This document shows, piece after piece, positions 33,495 through 42,380 of a stretch of 64,000 nucleotides of DNA. Below the pieces are notes generated by a model. The model was not told the DNA's origin and made no database searches. It saw only the letters and a list, made by a program, of their open reading frames with translations. Source of the DNA: Corynebacterium jeikeium. GTDB lineage: Bacteria; Actinomycetota; Actinomycetes; Mycobacteriales; Mycobacteriaceae. The position numbers and the translations under genes were made by a program. The stretch spans positions 1,612,001-1,676,000 of the forward strand of contig NZ_CP063195.1 in assembly GCF_028609885.1 (NCBI RefSeq). The letters run 5' to 3'. Within the stretch, counting starts at the first letter, position 1; every line of letters begins with the position of its first letter.

Positions 33495-34820
33495 TTAGCC
33501 TTCCATGCGGATGACGGAGTCAATTGCCTTGACAGCGTCGAGATCCTTTAGCTTCGCGACGGTGTCTTCCAGGTTCTTTTCCTTCGCACTGTGGGTGATG
33601 ACGACCAGGCGCGCGCCGTCGTTCAACCCTTCTTGACGCACGGTCTTCAGCGACACACCCTGCTCAGAGAACACGGAGGCCACCTCGGCCAGCACACCCA
33701 GGCGATCATCCACCTGCATGTCTACGTGGTAGCGGGTGCTTACATCGCCAAAGTTGGCAATAGGCAGGGAGGCATAGGTGGACTCCCCTGGTCCGCGGCC
33801 GCCAAGCACGATGTTGCGGGCCACAGCCACGACATCACCCAAAACGGCGGAGGCAGTCGGGCCGCCACCAGCACCGTTGCCGTAGAACATCAGGCGGCCG
33901 GCGGACTCCGCCTCCACGAAGACCGCGTTGTAGGACTCAGACACACTGGACAGTGGGTGGCTACTGGGGATCAGCGCCGGGTACACGCTTGCAGACACAG
34001 ATTCCTTACCTTCCTCATCCACCAGTCGTTCGCAGATGGCCAGAAGCTTGATGGTGGAGTTTGCGGCCTTGGCCGCCTCAATGTCGGCGACGGTGATGTC
34101 GCGGATGCCTTCGGTGTGCACGTCCTCGCCGGACACGCGGGTGTGGAATGCCAGGGAGGCCAGGATGGCGGCCTTGCTGGCAGCATCAAAGCCATCGACG
34201 TCGGCGGACGGATCGGCCTCCGCGTAGCCCAGTTCCGTGGCTTCTGCCAGCATTTCGTCGTAGCTGGCGCCCCGGGTGTACATTGCGTCGAGGATGAAGT
34301 TGGTGGTGCCGTTGACGATGCCCATCACCTGGTTCACCTTGTCACCAGCCAGGGAGCGGCGCAGCGGACCAACCACCGGGATGGCGGCGGCGACGGCAGC
34401 CTCAAAGAACAGATCCACGCCGGACTCGTCGGCCGCGGCGGACAGCTCGTCGGCGTGAGCGGCGATGAGAGCCTTGTTGGCGGTGACGACGGATTTTCCG
34501 GCGCGCAGTGCGGCCAGCACAACTTCGCGCGAATAGTCGATACCGCCGATAACCTCGATGACCAGGTCGATGTCGTCACGAGCCACCAGGGAGAGTGCGT
34601 CGTCGGTTAGCTTCTCCGGATCCACTCCCGGGCGGGGCTTGGAGAGGTTGCTAACGGCGATGCCCCGAACCTCCAGCGGGCTACCGATGCGGGACGCGAA
34701 CTCGTCGCTACGCTCCTCCAGCAGGCGCAACACCTCGGCGCCAACGGTACCCATGCCCAGCAGAGCCACACCTACGGTCTGGCCGATTCCCTTGCCTGGC
34801 TTAAATTTCTGCTCGGTCAT
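33495..34820 (-). CDS. hom: homoserine dehydrogenase
   Basis: This enzyme reduces aspartate semialdehyde to homoserine, the branch point for threonine and methionine. The protein has 441 residues: the NAD(P) site VALLGMGTVGAEVLRLLEE, the catalytic-domain segments GIVNGTTNFILDAM and ADPSADVDGFDAASKAAILA, and a C-terminal ACT domain (YHVDMQVDDRLGVLAEVASVFSEQG) for threonine feedback. Two ribosome-binding-site copies (AGGAGCGAC repeated) precede the ATG. It leads hom-thrC-thrB. Confidence 0.96.
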   Translation of the reverse strand: MTEQKFKPGKGIGQTVGVALLGMGTVGAEVLRLLEERSDEFASRIGSPLEVRGIAVSNLSKPRPGVDPEKLTDDALSLVARDDIDLVIEVIGGIDYSREVVLAALRAGKSVVTANKALIAAHADELSAAADESGVDLFFEAAVAAAIPVVGPLRRSLAGDKVNQVMGIVNGTTNFILDAMYTRGASYDEMLAEATELGYAEADPSADVDGFDAASKAAILASLAFHTRVSGEDVHTEGIRDITVADIEAAKAANSTIKLLAICERLVDEEGKESVSASVYPALIPSSHPLSSVSESYNAVFVEAESAGRLMFYGNGAGGGPTASAVLGDVVAVARNIVLGGRGPGESTYASLPIANFGDVSTRYHVDMQVDDRLGVLAEVASVFSEQGVSLKTVRQEGLNDGARLVVITHSAKEKNLEDTVAKLKDLDAVKAIDSVIRMEG

Positions 34821-34840
34821 GTCGCTCCTTTGTCGCTCCT
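34821..34840 (-). promoter_or_regulatory. tandem duplicated ribosome-binding site of hom
   Basis: AGGAGCGAC occurs at 34832-34840 and again at 34821-34829, 11 bases apart, the second copy ending at the ATG. A candidate -10 TAACCT lies about 65 bases upstream. Either copy could recruit ribosomes; only the proximal one is at normal distance. Confidence 0.5.
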
Positions 34841-34956
34841 CTGTAGGGTCTCAAATGAGAGAAAAGTCGGTAGTTTTTCTTAGGTTATCGCACCAATCTA
34901 CCTTGCGACTAGACAAAGCTGTCCATTACCCCTGCTTTGCCCATTATCCAGGGAGG

Positions 34957-36369
34957 TTACTCCTCCAAAGCCAGCACGTCGTCGATGGTTTCACGCCGAA
35001 TCATCAACCGTGCCTCACCGTCGGCCACACGCACCACCGGGGGGCGGGTCATCATGTTGTAGCGAGAAGCCATCGCGTAGCAGTACGCGCCGGTCGCGCC
35101 AATCATCAACAAATCTCCGGGACGAACATCATCCGGCACCAGCGCGTCGTTGACCAGCACGTCGCCCGACTCACAGTGGGAGCCCACGATGCGGGTCGGC
35201 AGCAACTCGCCCGCGACCTCACGGTTGGCCACACGGCAGTCGTACTCCGCCTGGTAGAGGGCGGGACGGATGTTGTCACTCATACCACCGTCGACGGAGA
35301 TGTAGCGGCGGGTCATGCCGTCAGCCACTTCGACGTCCTTGACCGTACCCACCCGGTAGAGCGTGATCATCGACGGTCCGGCAATCGCTCGGCCAGGCTC
35401 GACGTTTAGCTTCGGCACGGGCACACCGGCTGCCTCTGCCGCCTTGCGCACCTTGCTCTTGAGGTCGGACGCCACCTCTTCCACGTCCAAAGCCTCCTGA
35501 TCCGGCATGTAGGCGATACCGTAGCCACCACCGAGATCGAGGGTATCCAGCGACGTAGGGGCGTCCGAAAGCGCCGCGGTGGAATCCAACAGTTGCTTCC
35601 ATAGGCCCAGCAGACGCTCTGCGGCCAGGGCGAAGCCAGAGGCCTCGAACACCTGGGAGCCGACGTGGCAGTGCAGTCCGCGCAAGCGCACTCCGTCAGC
35701 GGTGTGACACGCCATGGCCGCACGATGAGCTGCGCCGGAAGCCAAGGAGAATCCAAACTTCTGATCCTCGTGGCTAGTGGCGATGAACTCATGGGTATCG
35801 ACGTGCACACCAGGAGTCACACGCACCAGCACATCCTGAGACTTCCCCAGCTCACCGGCGACGGTGGACAGCGCCTCGATCTCCTGCAGCGAGTCCACGA
35901 CGATTAGCTCTGCGCCCTCGGAGACCGCCAGGCGCAGGAACTCCGGGGACTTGTTGTTGCCGTGCACGGTAATGCGCTCGGCAGGGAATCCCGCGGCCAG
36001 GGCAACCTGCAGCTCGCCGAGGGAGGCAACGTCCAGGGATAGCCCCTCTTCCATCACCCAGCGGGCGACCGTCTTAGACAAGAATGCCTTGGAGGCATAG
36101 TGCACATAGTGTCCCCCGCCGAAAGCCTTCGCCAGGCGGCGGCAGCGGGCGCGGAAGTCCTCCTCGTCCATGACGAACGCAGGCGTGCCGAAAGTCTCGG
36201 CGATCTCTGCGATCGGTACGCCGCCGATGGTGACCTCTCCCTGTCGCTCCCCCGCCGCCTCGCGTCGAAGGCTCTGCGGGTAGACGTGCGCGGGAATCGC
36301 GTTGAACTCCGCGGTGCTGGCCGTACGGCGGCGCAAAGGCGTGGAGTTCAGGTGAGTCTCCGGATCCAA
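34957..36369 (-). CDS. lysA: diaminopimelate decarboxylase
   Basis: This is the last step of lysine synthesis, a fold-III PLP enzyme of 470 residues. The PLP lysine is in [18 protein letters not shown], the HCHVGSQ motif lies in the barrel, [16 protein letters not shown] binds phosphate, and [10 protein letters not shown] carries the active-site cysteine. The start is TTG with AGGAGA six bases upstream. It is downstream of argS, the usual argS-lysA-hom order of the genus. A 30-residue polar N-terminal extension precedes the fold. Confidence 0.96.
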   Translation of the reverse strand: MDPETHLNSTPLRRRTASTAEFNAIPAHVYPQSLRREAAGERQGEVTIGGVPIAEIAETFGTPAFVMDEEDFRARCRRLAKAFGGGHYVHYASKAFLSKTVARWVMEEGLSLDVASLGELQVALAAGFPAERITVHGNNKSPEFLRLAVSEGAELIVVDSLQEIEALSTVAGELGKSQDVLVRVTPGVHVDTHEFIATSHEDQKFGFSLASGAAHRAAMACHTADGVRLRGLHCHVGSQVFEASGFALAAERLLGLWKQLLDSTAALSDAPTSLDTLDLGGGYGIAYMPDQEALDVEEVASDLKSKVRKAAEAAGVPVPKLNVEPGRAIAGPSMITLYRVGTVKDVEVADGMTRRYISVDGGMSDNIRPALYQAEYDCRVANREVAGELLPTRIVGSHCESGDVLVNDALVPDDVRPGDLLMIGATGAYCYAMASRYNMMTRPPVVRVADGEARLMIRRETIDDVLALEE

Positions 36370-36415
36370 GGGAATCTCCTAGGTGAGTGAGTTTTCGGCA
36401 GCGGGCGGACGTGCT

Positions 36416-36422
36416 GGCGTCA
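36416..36422 (-). repeat. intergenic copy of the dispersed T-rich/TGACGCC motif
   Basis: TGTTTTCTTTGTGACGCC on the minus strand lies in the 68-base argS-lysA gap. See findings. Confidence 0.4.
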
Positions 36423-36437
36423 CAAAGAAAACAGCAA

Positions 36438-38108
36438 CTACATGCGCTCCGGGGCGGCCACGCCCAACAGCTCGAGCGCATTGGCCAGGGTCTGGCGGGA
36501 AGCGGCAGCCAGGGACAGGCGGGCGGCGAACAGAGCCTTGTTCTCCGCCACAGTCTGCTCATCATCGCTGGGCTTCGGCAGGATCTGGCACGCATCGTAG
36601 AAACGGTGAAAGGTGCCGGCCAGCGACTCGGCATAGCGGGCTACACGGTGGGGTTCACGTAGCTCGGCGGCGGTCTTCACCACAGCCGGGAACTCACCCA
36701 GGGTACGGATCAGGTCGCCTTCGCGGTCGTGGGTCAGCAGAGAAAGATCGGCACCCTCGCGAGTAACACCGAGGTCCTCGGCCTTGCGCGCCAGAGAGCA
36801 CAAGCGGGCGTGCGCGTACTGGACGTAGAACACCGGGTTGTCGTTGGACTTCGAGGCCCACAGATCCATGTCGATGTCCAGGGAGGAATCCACAGAGCTG
36901 CGGATCATGGCGTAGCGGGCAGCATCCACGCCGATAGCCTCCACCAGGTCGTCCAGAGTGATGACGGTTCCGGCGCGCTTCGACATGCGGACGGCCTTGC
37001 CGTCCTTGACCAGGTTCACCAGCTGGCCGATGAGCACCTCCACCTGCTGCGGGTCGTATCCCATGGCAGCAGCGGCTGCACGGAGGCGAGCGATGTAACC
37101 GTGGTGATCGGCACCCAGCATGTAAATGCACAGGTTGTGGCCACGATCGAACTTGTCGGCCACATAGGCAATATCACCAGCGATGTATGCCGCGTTGCCG
37201 TCGGACTTGATGACCACACGGTCCTTATCGTCGCCGAAGTTGGTGGAGCGCAGCCACCATGCACCGTCGGCTTCATAGAGGTTGCCGTTGTCCTTGATCT
37301 TCTGGATCGCAGCCTCCACCGCACCGGACTCGAACAGGGAGTTCTCGTGGAAGTACACATCGAATTCCGTGCCGAACTCCGCAAGAGTGCGCTTGATGTG
37401 AGCGAACATCAGCTCCACACCCTGGGAGCGGAATAGCTCCTGTGCCTCGTCCGCGCCGAGCTTCTGCCAATCCGGGTTGGCCTCTACGATCTGGGAGGCG
37501 ATGTCCTGGATGTAATCTCCGCCGTAACCATCCTCCGGCGTGGGTTCACCCTTCGCGGCGGCCACCAAGGAGCGGGCAAAGCGATCGATCTGCGCGCCGT
37601 GGTCGTTGAAGTAATACTCGCGGGTGACCTTCGCGCCGCGGGCGTTAAGCACGCGCCCCAGGGAGTCACCGACGGCCGCCCAGCGGGTGCCGCCCAGGTG
37701 GATCGGGCCAGTCGGGTTGGCGGAGACGAACTCCAGGTTGATGGCAGCGCCTGCAAGCTCATCGCCGTGGCCGAAGTTCGCGCCGGCAGTGAGGATGTCC
37801 TCGACGATCTTGCCCTGCGCGGCAGCAGCTAGGCGGATGTTGATGAAGCCCGGGCCGGCGACGGTGGCTTCGTCGATGCCCTCGTGCGCGCCGAGGGATT
37901 CCGCTAGCCAGGTGCCGAACTCGCGGGGGTTTGTGCCGGCCTTCTTGGCCACCTGCATGGCGATGTTCGTTGCATAATCGCCGTGCTCCGGGTTGCGCGG
38001 GCGTTCCACGGTCGCGCTCTCCGGCACCACGGAGGAATCCAGACCGTGGGCATCCAGGGTCGTGCGGGCAGTTTCGGTAATCAGTTCAGACAATTCAGCA
38101 GGAGTCAC
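36438..38108 (-). CDS. argS: arginyl-tRNA synthetase
   Basis: This class I synthetase has 556 residues from the GTG at 38108. The HIGH-like motif is [15 protein letters not shown], the KMSKS-like motif is [16 protein letters not shown], and the N-terminal Add1 domain shows [23 protein letters not shown]. The GTG ([10 protein letters not shown]) matches the genus start; two GTGs upstream are in frame but not family-like. TAGTGT lies eight bases upstream, suggesting a leaderless transcript. A tRNA-Arg gene lies just upstream on the opposite strand. Confidence 0.95.
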   Translation of the reverse strand: MTPAELSELITETARTTLDAHGLDSSVVPESATVERPRNPEHGDYATNIAMQVAKKAGTNPREFGTWLAESLGAHEGIDEATVAGPGFINIRLAAAAQGKIVEDILTAGANFGHGDELAGAAINLEFVSANPTGPIHLGGTRWAAVGDSLGRVLNARGAKVTREYYFNDHGAQIDRFARSLVAAAKGEPTPEDGYGGDYIQDIASQIVEANPDWQKLGADEAQELFRSQGVELMFAHIKRTLAEFGTEFDVYFHENSLFESGAVEAAIQKIKDNGNLYEADGAWWLRSTNFGDDKDRVVIKSDGNAAYIAGDIAYVADKFDRGHNLCIYMLGADHHGYIARLRAAAAAMGYDPQQVEVLIGQLVNLVKDGKAVRMSKRAGTVITLDDLVEAIGVDAARYAMIRSSVDSSLDIDMDLWASKSNDNPVFYVQYAHARLCSLARKAEDLGVTREGADLSLLTHDREGDLIRTLGEFPAVVKTAAELREPHRVARYAESLAGTFHRFYDACQILPKPSDDEQTVAENKALFAARLSLAAASRQTLANALELLGVAAPERM

Positions 38109-38116
38109 AGCATTAA

Positions 38117-38122
38117 ACACTA
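38117..38122 (-). promoter_or_regulatory. -10 box for argS (leaderless)
   Basis: TAGTGT on the minus strand lies eight bases before the GTG start of argS. No ribosome-binding site is visible. Confidence 0.4.
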
Positions 38123-38186
38123 GCAGTGAGGCCGGACACCTCACCGCAGCGGTGGAGGTGATTCAACTACTGCCCGGGTGCAGTGC

Positions 38187-38192
38187 TAGACT
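38187..38192 (+). promoter_or_regulatory. probable -10 box of tRNA-Arg
   Basis: TAGACT lies 44 bases before the tRNA, with TTCAAC 19 bases further upstream as a possible -35. A TTGACG at 38204-38209 is an alternative -35 but lacks a matching -10. Confidence 0.35.
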
Positions 38193-38236
38193 CTCAACCC
38201 GTATTGACGTGAACACAAAGTGAAGCGCCGATACGC

Positions 38237-38309
38237 GCCTTCGTAGCTCAGGGGATAGAGCACTGGTTTCCGGTACCAGGGGTCGTGAGTTCGAATCTCG
38301 CCGAGGGCA
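38237..38309 (+). tRNA. tRNA-Arg (anticodon CCG)
   Basis: The full cloverleaf is visible. The acceptor stem is GCCTTCG with CGAGGGC (one G-T pair) and discriminator A. The D-arm is GCTCAGGGGATAGAGC. The anticodon arm is CTGGT-TTCCGGT-ACCAG, with CCG as anticodon. The T-arm is GTGAG-TTCGAAT-CTCGC. The anticodon reads CGG codons. CCA is not encoded. A T-run (CTCTTTTTTATT) follows. It faces argS, which charges it. Confidence 0.96.
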
Positions 38310-38316
38310 CTCTTTT

Positions 38317-38955
38317 TTATTCGGATTCATCCGATTTATTTGGATCGAACTCTATTGAGTCGATGATCGCCTCGATCTCATCCTCTGACAGGGTGAGTGA
38401 CAAGATCTCCACCCCAGCGGCTCCCCCGCCTCCAGCGGAAACGAACACCCAGGCTCCTTGCAAAGTCTTGCCGGACTTTTCGTTTGTTGTCCATGTGGTC
38501 AGCTTGGCCTCGTCGGCGTTTTCGATGTCCAGGTCTCGGGATTCGCCTAATTCGAATTCTCTTCCGTGTGTTGTTTGGAACTGGGCATTCACTTCGAAGT
38601 ACCCCATCGTTGCGGTTGCCGTGGGACCTTGCCCCTGGTCAGAGCTCAGACGGATCACATCCGTTGGCTCTTTATCGGCCTCTTTGTCCGCGTTAGACCA
38701 AGACGTGGTGAAACCATTCTTCGTTGGTTTGAAGTCCTCGGTCTCTTCCCAATCTGCTGGAACTTCGAGGGAGATCCGCCCTTCTTCGACGCGCTGCATT
38801 CCCTCGGCCGCGGACTGACCCGAATTTTCGGCCTGATCCGACTCCTCAGAAGCAACGAGACTGCACGACCCCAGCAAGGCAGCTGAAGTGATTAGCACAG
38901 CTATCTTTACTGGCAGCGAATGGCGCTTCGAGCAGGGCTTTGAGAAGGACTTCAT
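38317..38955 (-). CDS. secreted lipoprotein, unknown function
   Basis: The protein has 212 residues. A lipoprotein signal peptide (KIAVLITSAALLGSC) with lipobox LLGSC is followed by an acidic linker. The mature domain contains ISLEVPADWEETEDFKPTKNGFTTSW and LQGAWVFVSAGGGGAAGVEILSLTLSEDEIEAIIDSIEF. The pattern of a globular domain opening with VPADW resembles exported lipoproteins of mycolata, but I do not recognise the family. AAAGGAG precedes the ATG at good spacing. It is divergent from another lipoprotein across 115 bases. Confidence 0.75.
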   Translation of the reverse strand: MKSFSKPCSKRHSLPVKIAVLITSAALLGSCSLVASEESDQAENSGQSAAEGMQRVEEGRISLEVPADWEETEDFKPTKNGFTTSWSNADKEADKEPTDVIRLSSDQGQGPTATATMGYFEVNAQFQTTHGREFELGESRDLDIENADEAKLTTWTTNEKSGKTLQGAWVFVSAGGGGAAGVEILSLTLSEDEIEAIIDSIEFDPNKSDESE

Positions 38956-39018
38956 GGGAGCACTCCTTTGCGTTGTCTACTGTGGCGATAATAACGTCGC
39001 TGCAGGGCACTCGCCGGG

Positions 39019-39047
39019 TATTCTTAAAGTAATTCTTGGTAATTCTT
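39019..39047 (+). repeat. threefold AT-rich direct repeat between two lipoprotein genes
   Basis: TATTCTTA, TAATTCTT and TAATTCTT start at 39019, 39030 and 39040, about one helical turn apart, in the upstream region of the 39071 gene. This is a possible regulator-binding site or promoter. Confidence 0.4.
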
Positions 39048-39070
39048 AATAAACTCAGAGGAGCTCGAAC

Positions 39071-39604
39071 ATGCGTCGCGCAGGGATTATCGCTCTGGCT
39101 CTTACTTCCGCCCTTGCCCTTTCTGGTTGTGGTTTCGGTGGGGACGATTCGGGTGAGGTGCAGACCACTACCGTGACCGCATCTCCGGAAACCTCTACAG
39201 ATAATTCCGATTCCAAGGACAAGGACAAAGACCAAGACAAGAAGGCCGAGAAGGACTCAGATGCCAAGTCTCCGGCACCCACCCCGGGTGGCTCGCAGCA
39301 GACGAATACCACCGGTGAAGTGGTCATTGGCCATACTGAGGCTCCGGGGCAGGCGAATCCATCCGTCATGAACAAGACGATCGCTTCTTGCGGAAATCCC
39401 TCGATGCACGAGACCGGCACAACTTTCTTTACCGATGGGACGTCGGGATGGACGTTGACTTGTGCCAACAAGATGATGGCTGCACGCCCGGCAGAGCCCG
39501 CACCCGCGCCGGACGATTCCTACTACGAGGGATACCTCGACGGTTATGACGATGCGCAGTACGACGGGGGTTACGACGACTACGACGATTACAGCGACTA
39601 CTAG
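39071..39604 (+). CDS. lipoprotein with Tyr/Asp-rich C-terminal tail, unknown
   Basis: The protein has 177 residues. The signal peptide RAGIIALALTSALALSGC ends in lipobox LSGC. A Thr/Ser segment and a highly charged linker (SKDKDKDQDKKAEKDSD) follow. The compact middle domain (VVIGHTEAPGQANPSVMNK to SGWTLTCANKMM) has two cysteines that could pair. The last ~30 residues are almost only Asp, Tyr and Gly (GYLDGYDDAQYDGGYDDYDD). GAGGAG precedes the ATG. Its TAG stop overlaps the stop of the convergent ATPase gene as CTAG. I do not recognise the family. Confidence 0.7.
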   Translation: MRRAGIIALALTSALALSGCGFGGDDSGEVQTTTVTASPETSTDNSDSKDKDKDQDKKAEKDSDAKSPAPTPGGSQQTNTTGEVVIGHTEAPGQANPSVMNKTIASCGNPSMHETGTTFFTDGTSGWTLTCANKMMAARPAEPAPAPDDSYYEGYLDGYDDAQYDGGYDDYDDYSDY

Positions 39605-42360
39605 GGACGAACTCCAGCCTTCTTAATGCTGTCGATGCTCTGGTAGTCCACACCTGGGATCCGCGAGAACCTATCTTTATCGCAGGTCAGAACGATGATC
39701 TGATTCTCCCGCCCCAAGGCGCCGAGCACCTTATTCATGCTCTTGGCCCTGTTGGTATCACTGAATCCAAGTACATCGTCTAGGAAAATCGGCACCCCGC
39801 TGCCGTCGTGCCCCACCAGGCGGGCGATGGCGAGCAGCTGCAGAATCTCCACCTGCTCTTGAGCGCCCCCGGAGAGTTGCTCCTTATCCAAGCGCACGTT
39901 GCCAATGGCTCGGCTCGACACCTGGAACCGCTCATCTACGCCCAGATCAACATCGCTACCGAAGACAATCCCGGAGAGCTTGTTCAGGGCCTTGCGGTAT
40001 GGCTCGGAGTACCTTTCCTGCATCCGCTTCCGCGATTCCTGAACCACCTGGTGCAGTAGCTCCGCGGCATTCGCCTGCCGGCGCAGCCTAGCGACCACGC
40101 CCTCCAGACGCTCTACTTCCGCCTCTGCCTGTTCCTTCGTTTCTGCGGACCCGCGGGCCTGCCCGAGCTTGGCGTTCAGGGCTGCAATGTCCACGCGGCA
40201 TTCCTGTATCTGTTGGTTCAGCATGTTCACCCGACTCTGGGCGCCCTCAAAGCTCGCCTGCACGTCCGCAACGTCGCCGAGCTCGCCCACCTCCCGGCGT
40301 TTGGAATCCAATTTGTCGCGCACCACATCCACGGCCTGTATCGCCTGTGTGCACTTCGCGTTCAGGGCTTCGTCGGAATAGCGCTCGCGGGCTGCTTCCA
40401 GATCCCTCACCGCCCCATCCAGCTGTTGCTGCAGATTGTCCACCTTTGCCTCGTACTGGATTCTCCGCTCGATCGCGTCGTTGTTCTGCATGGAAAGCAG
40501 CCGTTCATTGGCTTCGTCCCGAATTCGGGTAGCTTCCTCCAGCGCGGCAACAGCTTCATCCACGTCGATGCTTTCGCCAGCTTCCACGTTGGCGTCACTT
40601 CGCAAGGTACTAGCGGTTTCCCGCAGCCTTTCTACCTCGGCGGTGAGGCTTTCAACCTGGCCATTCAGGTCGGAAATCGTGTGCTTACCTAGTATCGCCT
40701 TCAGGTTTGCGCGTTGGTCCCGCAGGGTTTCCTCGTCCTCGTTTCGAGCCCGCACAGCCAGCCCAAACTCTTCAAGAATCTCCGCACGGGGGCTTTCGAG
40801 TGTTACATGCTCACGCCCGACTGCCGATAGCTCCGCATTGACCTTCTGCAGGGCCTCGTCGACATTCCGGTCGAGGTTGCTGGAATCCTGCGCCGGGGTG
40901 ACGCGTACCTCGTATTCGCCCAGGGCTACTGCCCATTCGGTGGTGACCTTCTTCTCCAGGCCGCTCTCCCCCAGGGTAACCTCCACCCCGCTGTCCACGA
41001 TGGTGCTGCCAGCCGGCCCCTTGACCTCCACGGAGGTCGCGCCTGCATCGCGGATCTTTAGCTGCGCGTCCAGGTCCGTCATCGCCTCGCGGATACGCTG
41101 TTCCGCCTTGGGCGTGGCCGGGTTACGATCCACCTTCTGCGCCAGCTCCGCGACCTTTGCATCCAGCTTCACCGCACTTTCCCGCTCCTCTGTCGCGGAC
41201 TCCAGCCGCCCCTGGACCTCCGCCGCGTTCTTCAACGCGGTGGCCAATTTGGCACGCTTTTCCGCACGCACGTACGCGGCGTGGGCATTGTCGAAGGCTT
41301 TCTTCGCCTCGCCCCGCTTGGCCTGTTGTTCCTCGGCCTTTTTCTGGACGCCACGTAGCTCCTCCGTTGCGGTGTTGAGCAACTGCTCTAGCTCCCCTTG
41401 CGCGAGTTTCTGCCTCTCCCGCGCCTCGGAGGCTTCCTTCCATCGCCCGACCTGGTCCTGCTTCAGTCCCAGCTCATCTTCCAGAGCACTCAAAGCCTCC
41501 GCGATCTTCTTCGCAGCTTCCAGGCGCTCAGCGCATTCGTCGAACTCTTTTTGAGCATCCGGGAGGTCGTCTTCGGCATCAGCGCGTTGAATCTGCTTGG
41601 ATTCGATTTCGCTAATCGCTGTCTGCGCATTGTTGTATTCCAGCTCGGCGGTCGCTAGGGCTTCCTGCGCACTCGCCAAATCTGCCTCGGCTGCGGCCAG
41701 CTCTCCCTTGGAATTCCTGTTAACTCGGCGGTCCCGCAGCTTTTTGTCTTCATCGTCAATCAGACGGACCAGCAGCTCCGCGGCACCCTGGTCACCTTCG
41801 CTGATTCCTCCGGCGGCGCTGGCAGAATCGTCCACAGCACCGTCACCAGCAGTGCGCAGAGCCGAGGACAGTGAGGGAATGGCTGTGAAATCGAGGGCGC
41901 CCAGGCGCTGACCCTGGCTGACGAAAAGTGCTTCGCGCAGTGCGGAGTCGATGCTGTCGTTCAGCAGCTCGCTAAACTTCTCCATGGCCTGGTCACCGGT
42001 GTAGTTATGCACGAAGGGGCGCAGCACATCTAGGAGCACCTTCTTATTCTCGAAGTCCTTGGTGTACTCCACCAGATTCTCGCCCAGCTGCAGTCGGGCG
42101 GTGATCCTCGGTTTGGTGCCGCTGCCCACAGGGAAGAAGCCGCTGACTTTCTTGGAGGATGTCGAGACCTTCCAATCGGAAAGCAACAGGCTAAAGGCAT
42201 TCATCAGGCTCGATTTTCCGGCCTCGTTACTGCCGTGGACAACGGTCACGCCCGTCGTGCTTGGGGCGAAATGTGCGGATTCGATGCCAGCGAAATTCTG
42301 CACATCCAGGCTCTCCAGCACGAAGCTGGCCTTTGGCGATGCCTTGGTAGACAATGTCAT
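39601..42360 (-). CDS. coiled-coil AAA ATPase, SbcC/YhaN-like
   Basis: This SMC/Rad50-type ATPase has 919 residues. The N-terminal half-site is LDVQNFAGIESAHFA with Walker A HGSNEAGKSS, and the C-terminal half is QLSGGAQEQVEILQLLAIARLV, a signature, plus Walker B GVPIFLDDVLGFSD. Between them (~200-780) is a long heptad-rich coiled coil. No CXXC zinc hook is present; the four cysteines are isolated. The phosphoesterase gene 20 bases upstream is its expected partner, as for SbcD/SbcC or YhaO/YhaN. DNA-end processing is inferred. A globular segment with a VEVKGPAGSTIVDSGVEVTL beta pattern interrupts the coil. Confidence 0.82.
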   Translation of the reverse strand: MTLSTKASPKASFVLESLDVQNFAGIESAHFAPSTTGVTVVHGSNEAGKSSLMNAFSLLLSDWKVSTSSKKVSGFFPVGSGTKPRITARLQLGENLVEYTKDFENKKVLLDVLRPFVHNYTGDQAMEKFSELLNDSIDSALREALFVSQGQRLGALDFTAIPSLSSALRTAGDGAVDDSASAAGGISEGDQGAAELLVRLIDDEDKKLRDRRVNRNSKGELAAAEADLASAQEALATAELEYNNAQTAISEIESKQIQRADAEDDLPDAQKEFDECAERLEAAKKIAEALSALEDELGLKQDQVGRWKEASEARERQKLAQGELEQLLNTATEELRGVQKKAEEQQAKRGEAKKAFDNAHAAYVRAEKRAKLATALKNAAEVQGRLESATEERESAVKLDAKVAELAQKVDRNPATPKAEQRIREAMTDLDAQLKIRDAGATSVEVKGPAGSTIVDSGVEVTLGESGLEKKVTTEWAVALGEYEVRVTPAQDSSNLDRNVDEALQKVNAELSAVGREHVTLESPRAEILEEFGLAVRARNEDEETLRDQRANLKAILGKHTISDLNGQVESLTAEVERLRETASTLRSDANVEAGESIDVDEAVAALEEATRIRDEANERLLSMQNNDAIERRIQYEAKVDNLQQQLDGAVRDLEAARERYSDEALNAKCTQAIQAVDVVRDKLDSKRREVGELGDVADVQASFEGAQSRVNMLNQQIQECRVDIAALNAKLGQARGSAETKEQAEAEVERLEGVVARLRRQANAAELLHQVVQESRKRMQERYSEPYRKALNKLSGIVFGSDVDLGVDERFQVSSRAIGNVRLDKEQLSGGAQEQVEILQLLAIARLVGHDGSGVPIFLDDVLGFSDTNRAKSMNKVLGALGRENQIIVLTCDKDRFSRIPGVDYQSIDSIKKAGVRP

Positions 42361-42380
42361 TTGCTTACCGTCCCTCTCCC

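Noticed and set aside
38317..38340. CGGAT/ATCCG hairpin after tRNA-Arg as a terminator
   Set aside because: The stem is only five pairs and lies in the end of the lipoprotein gene. The earlier T run after the tRNA is the better candidate.
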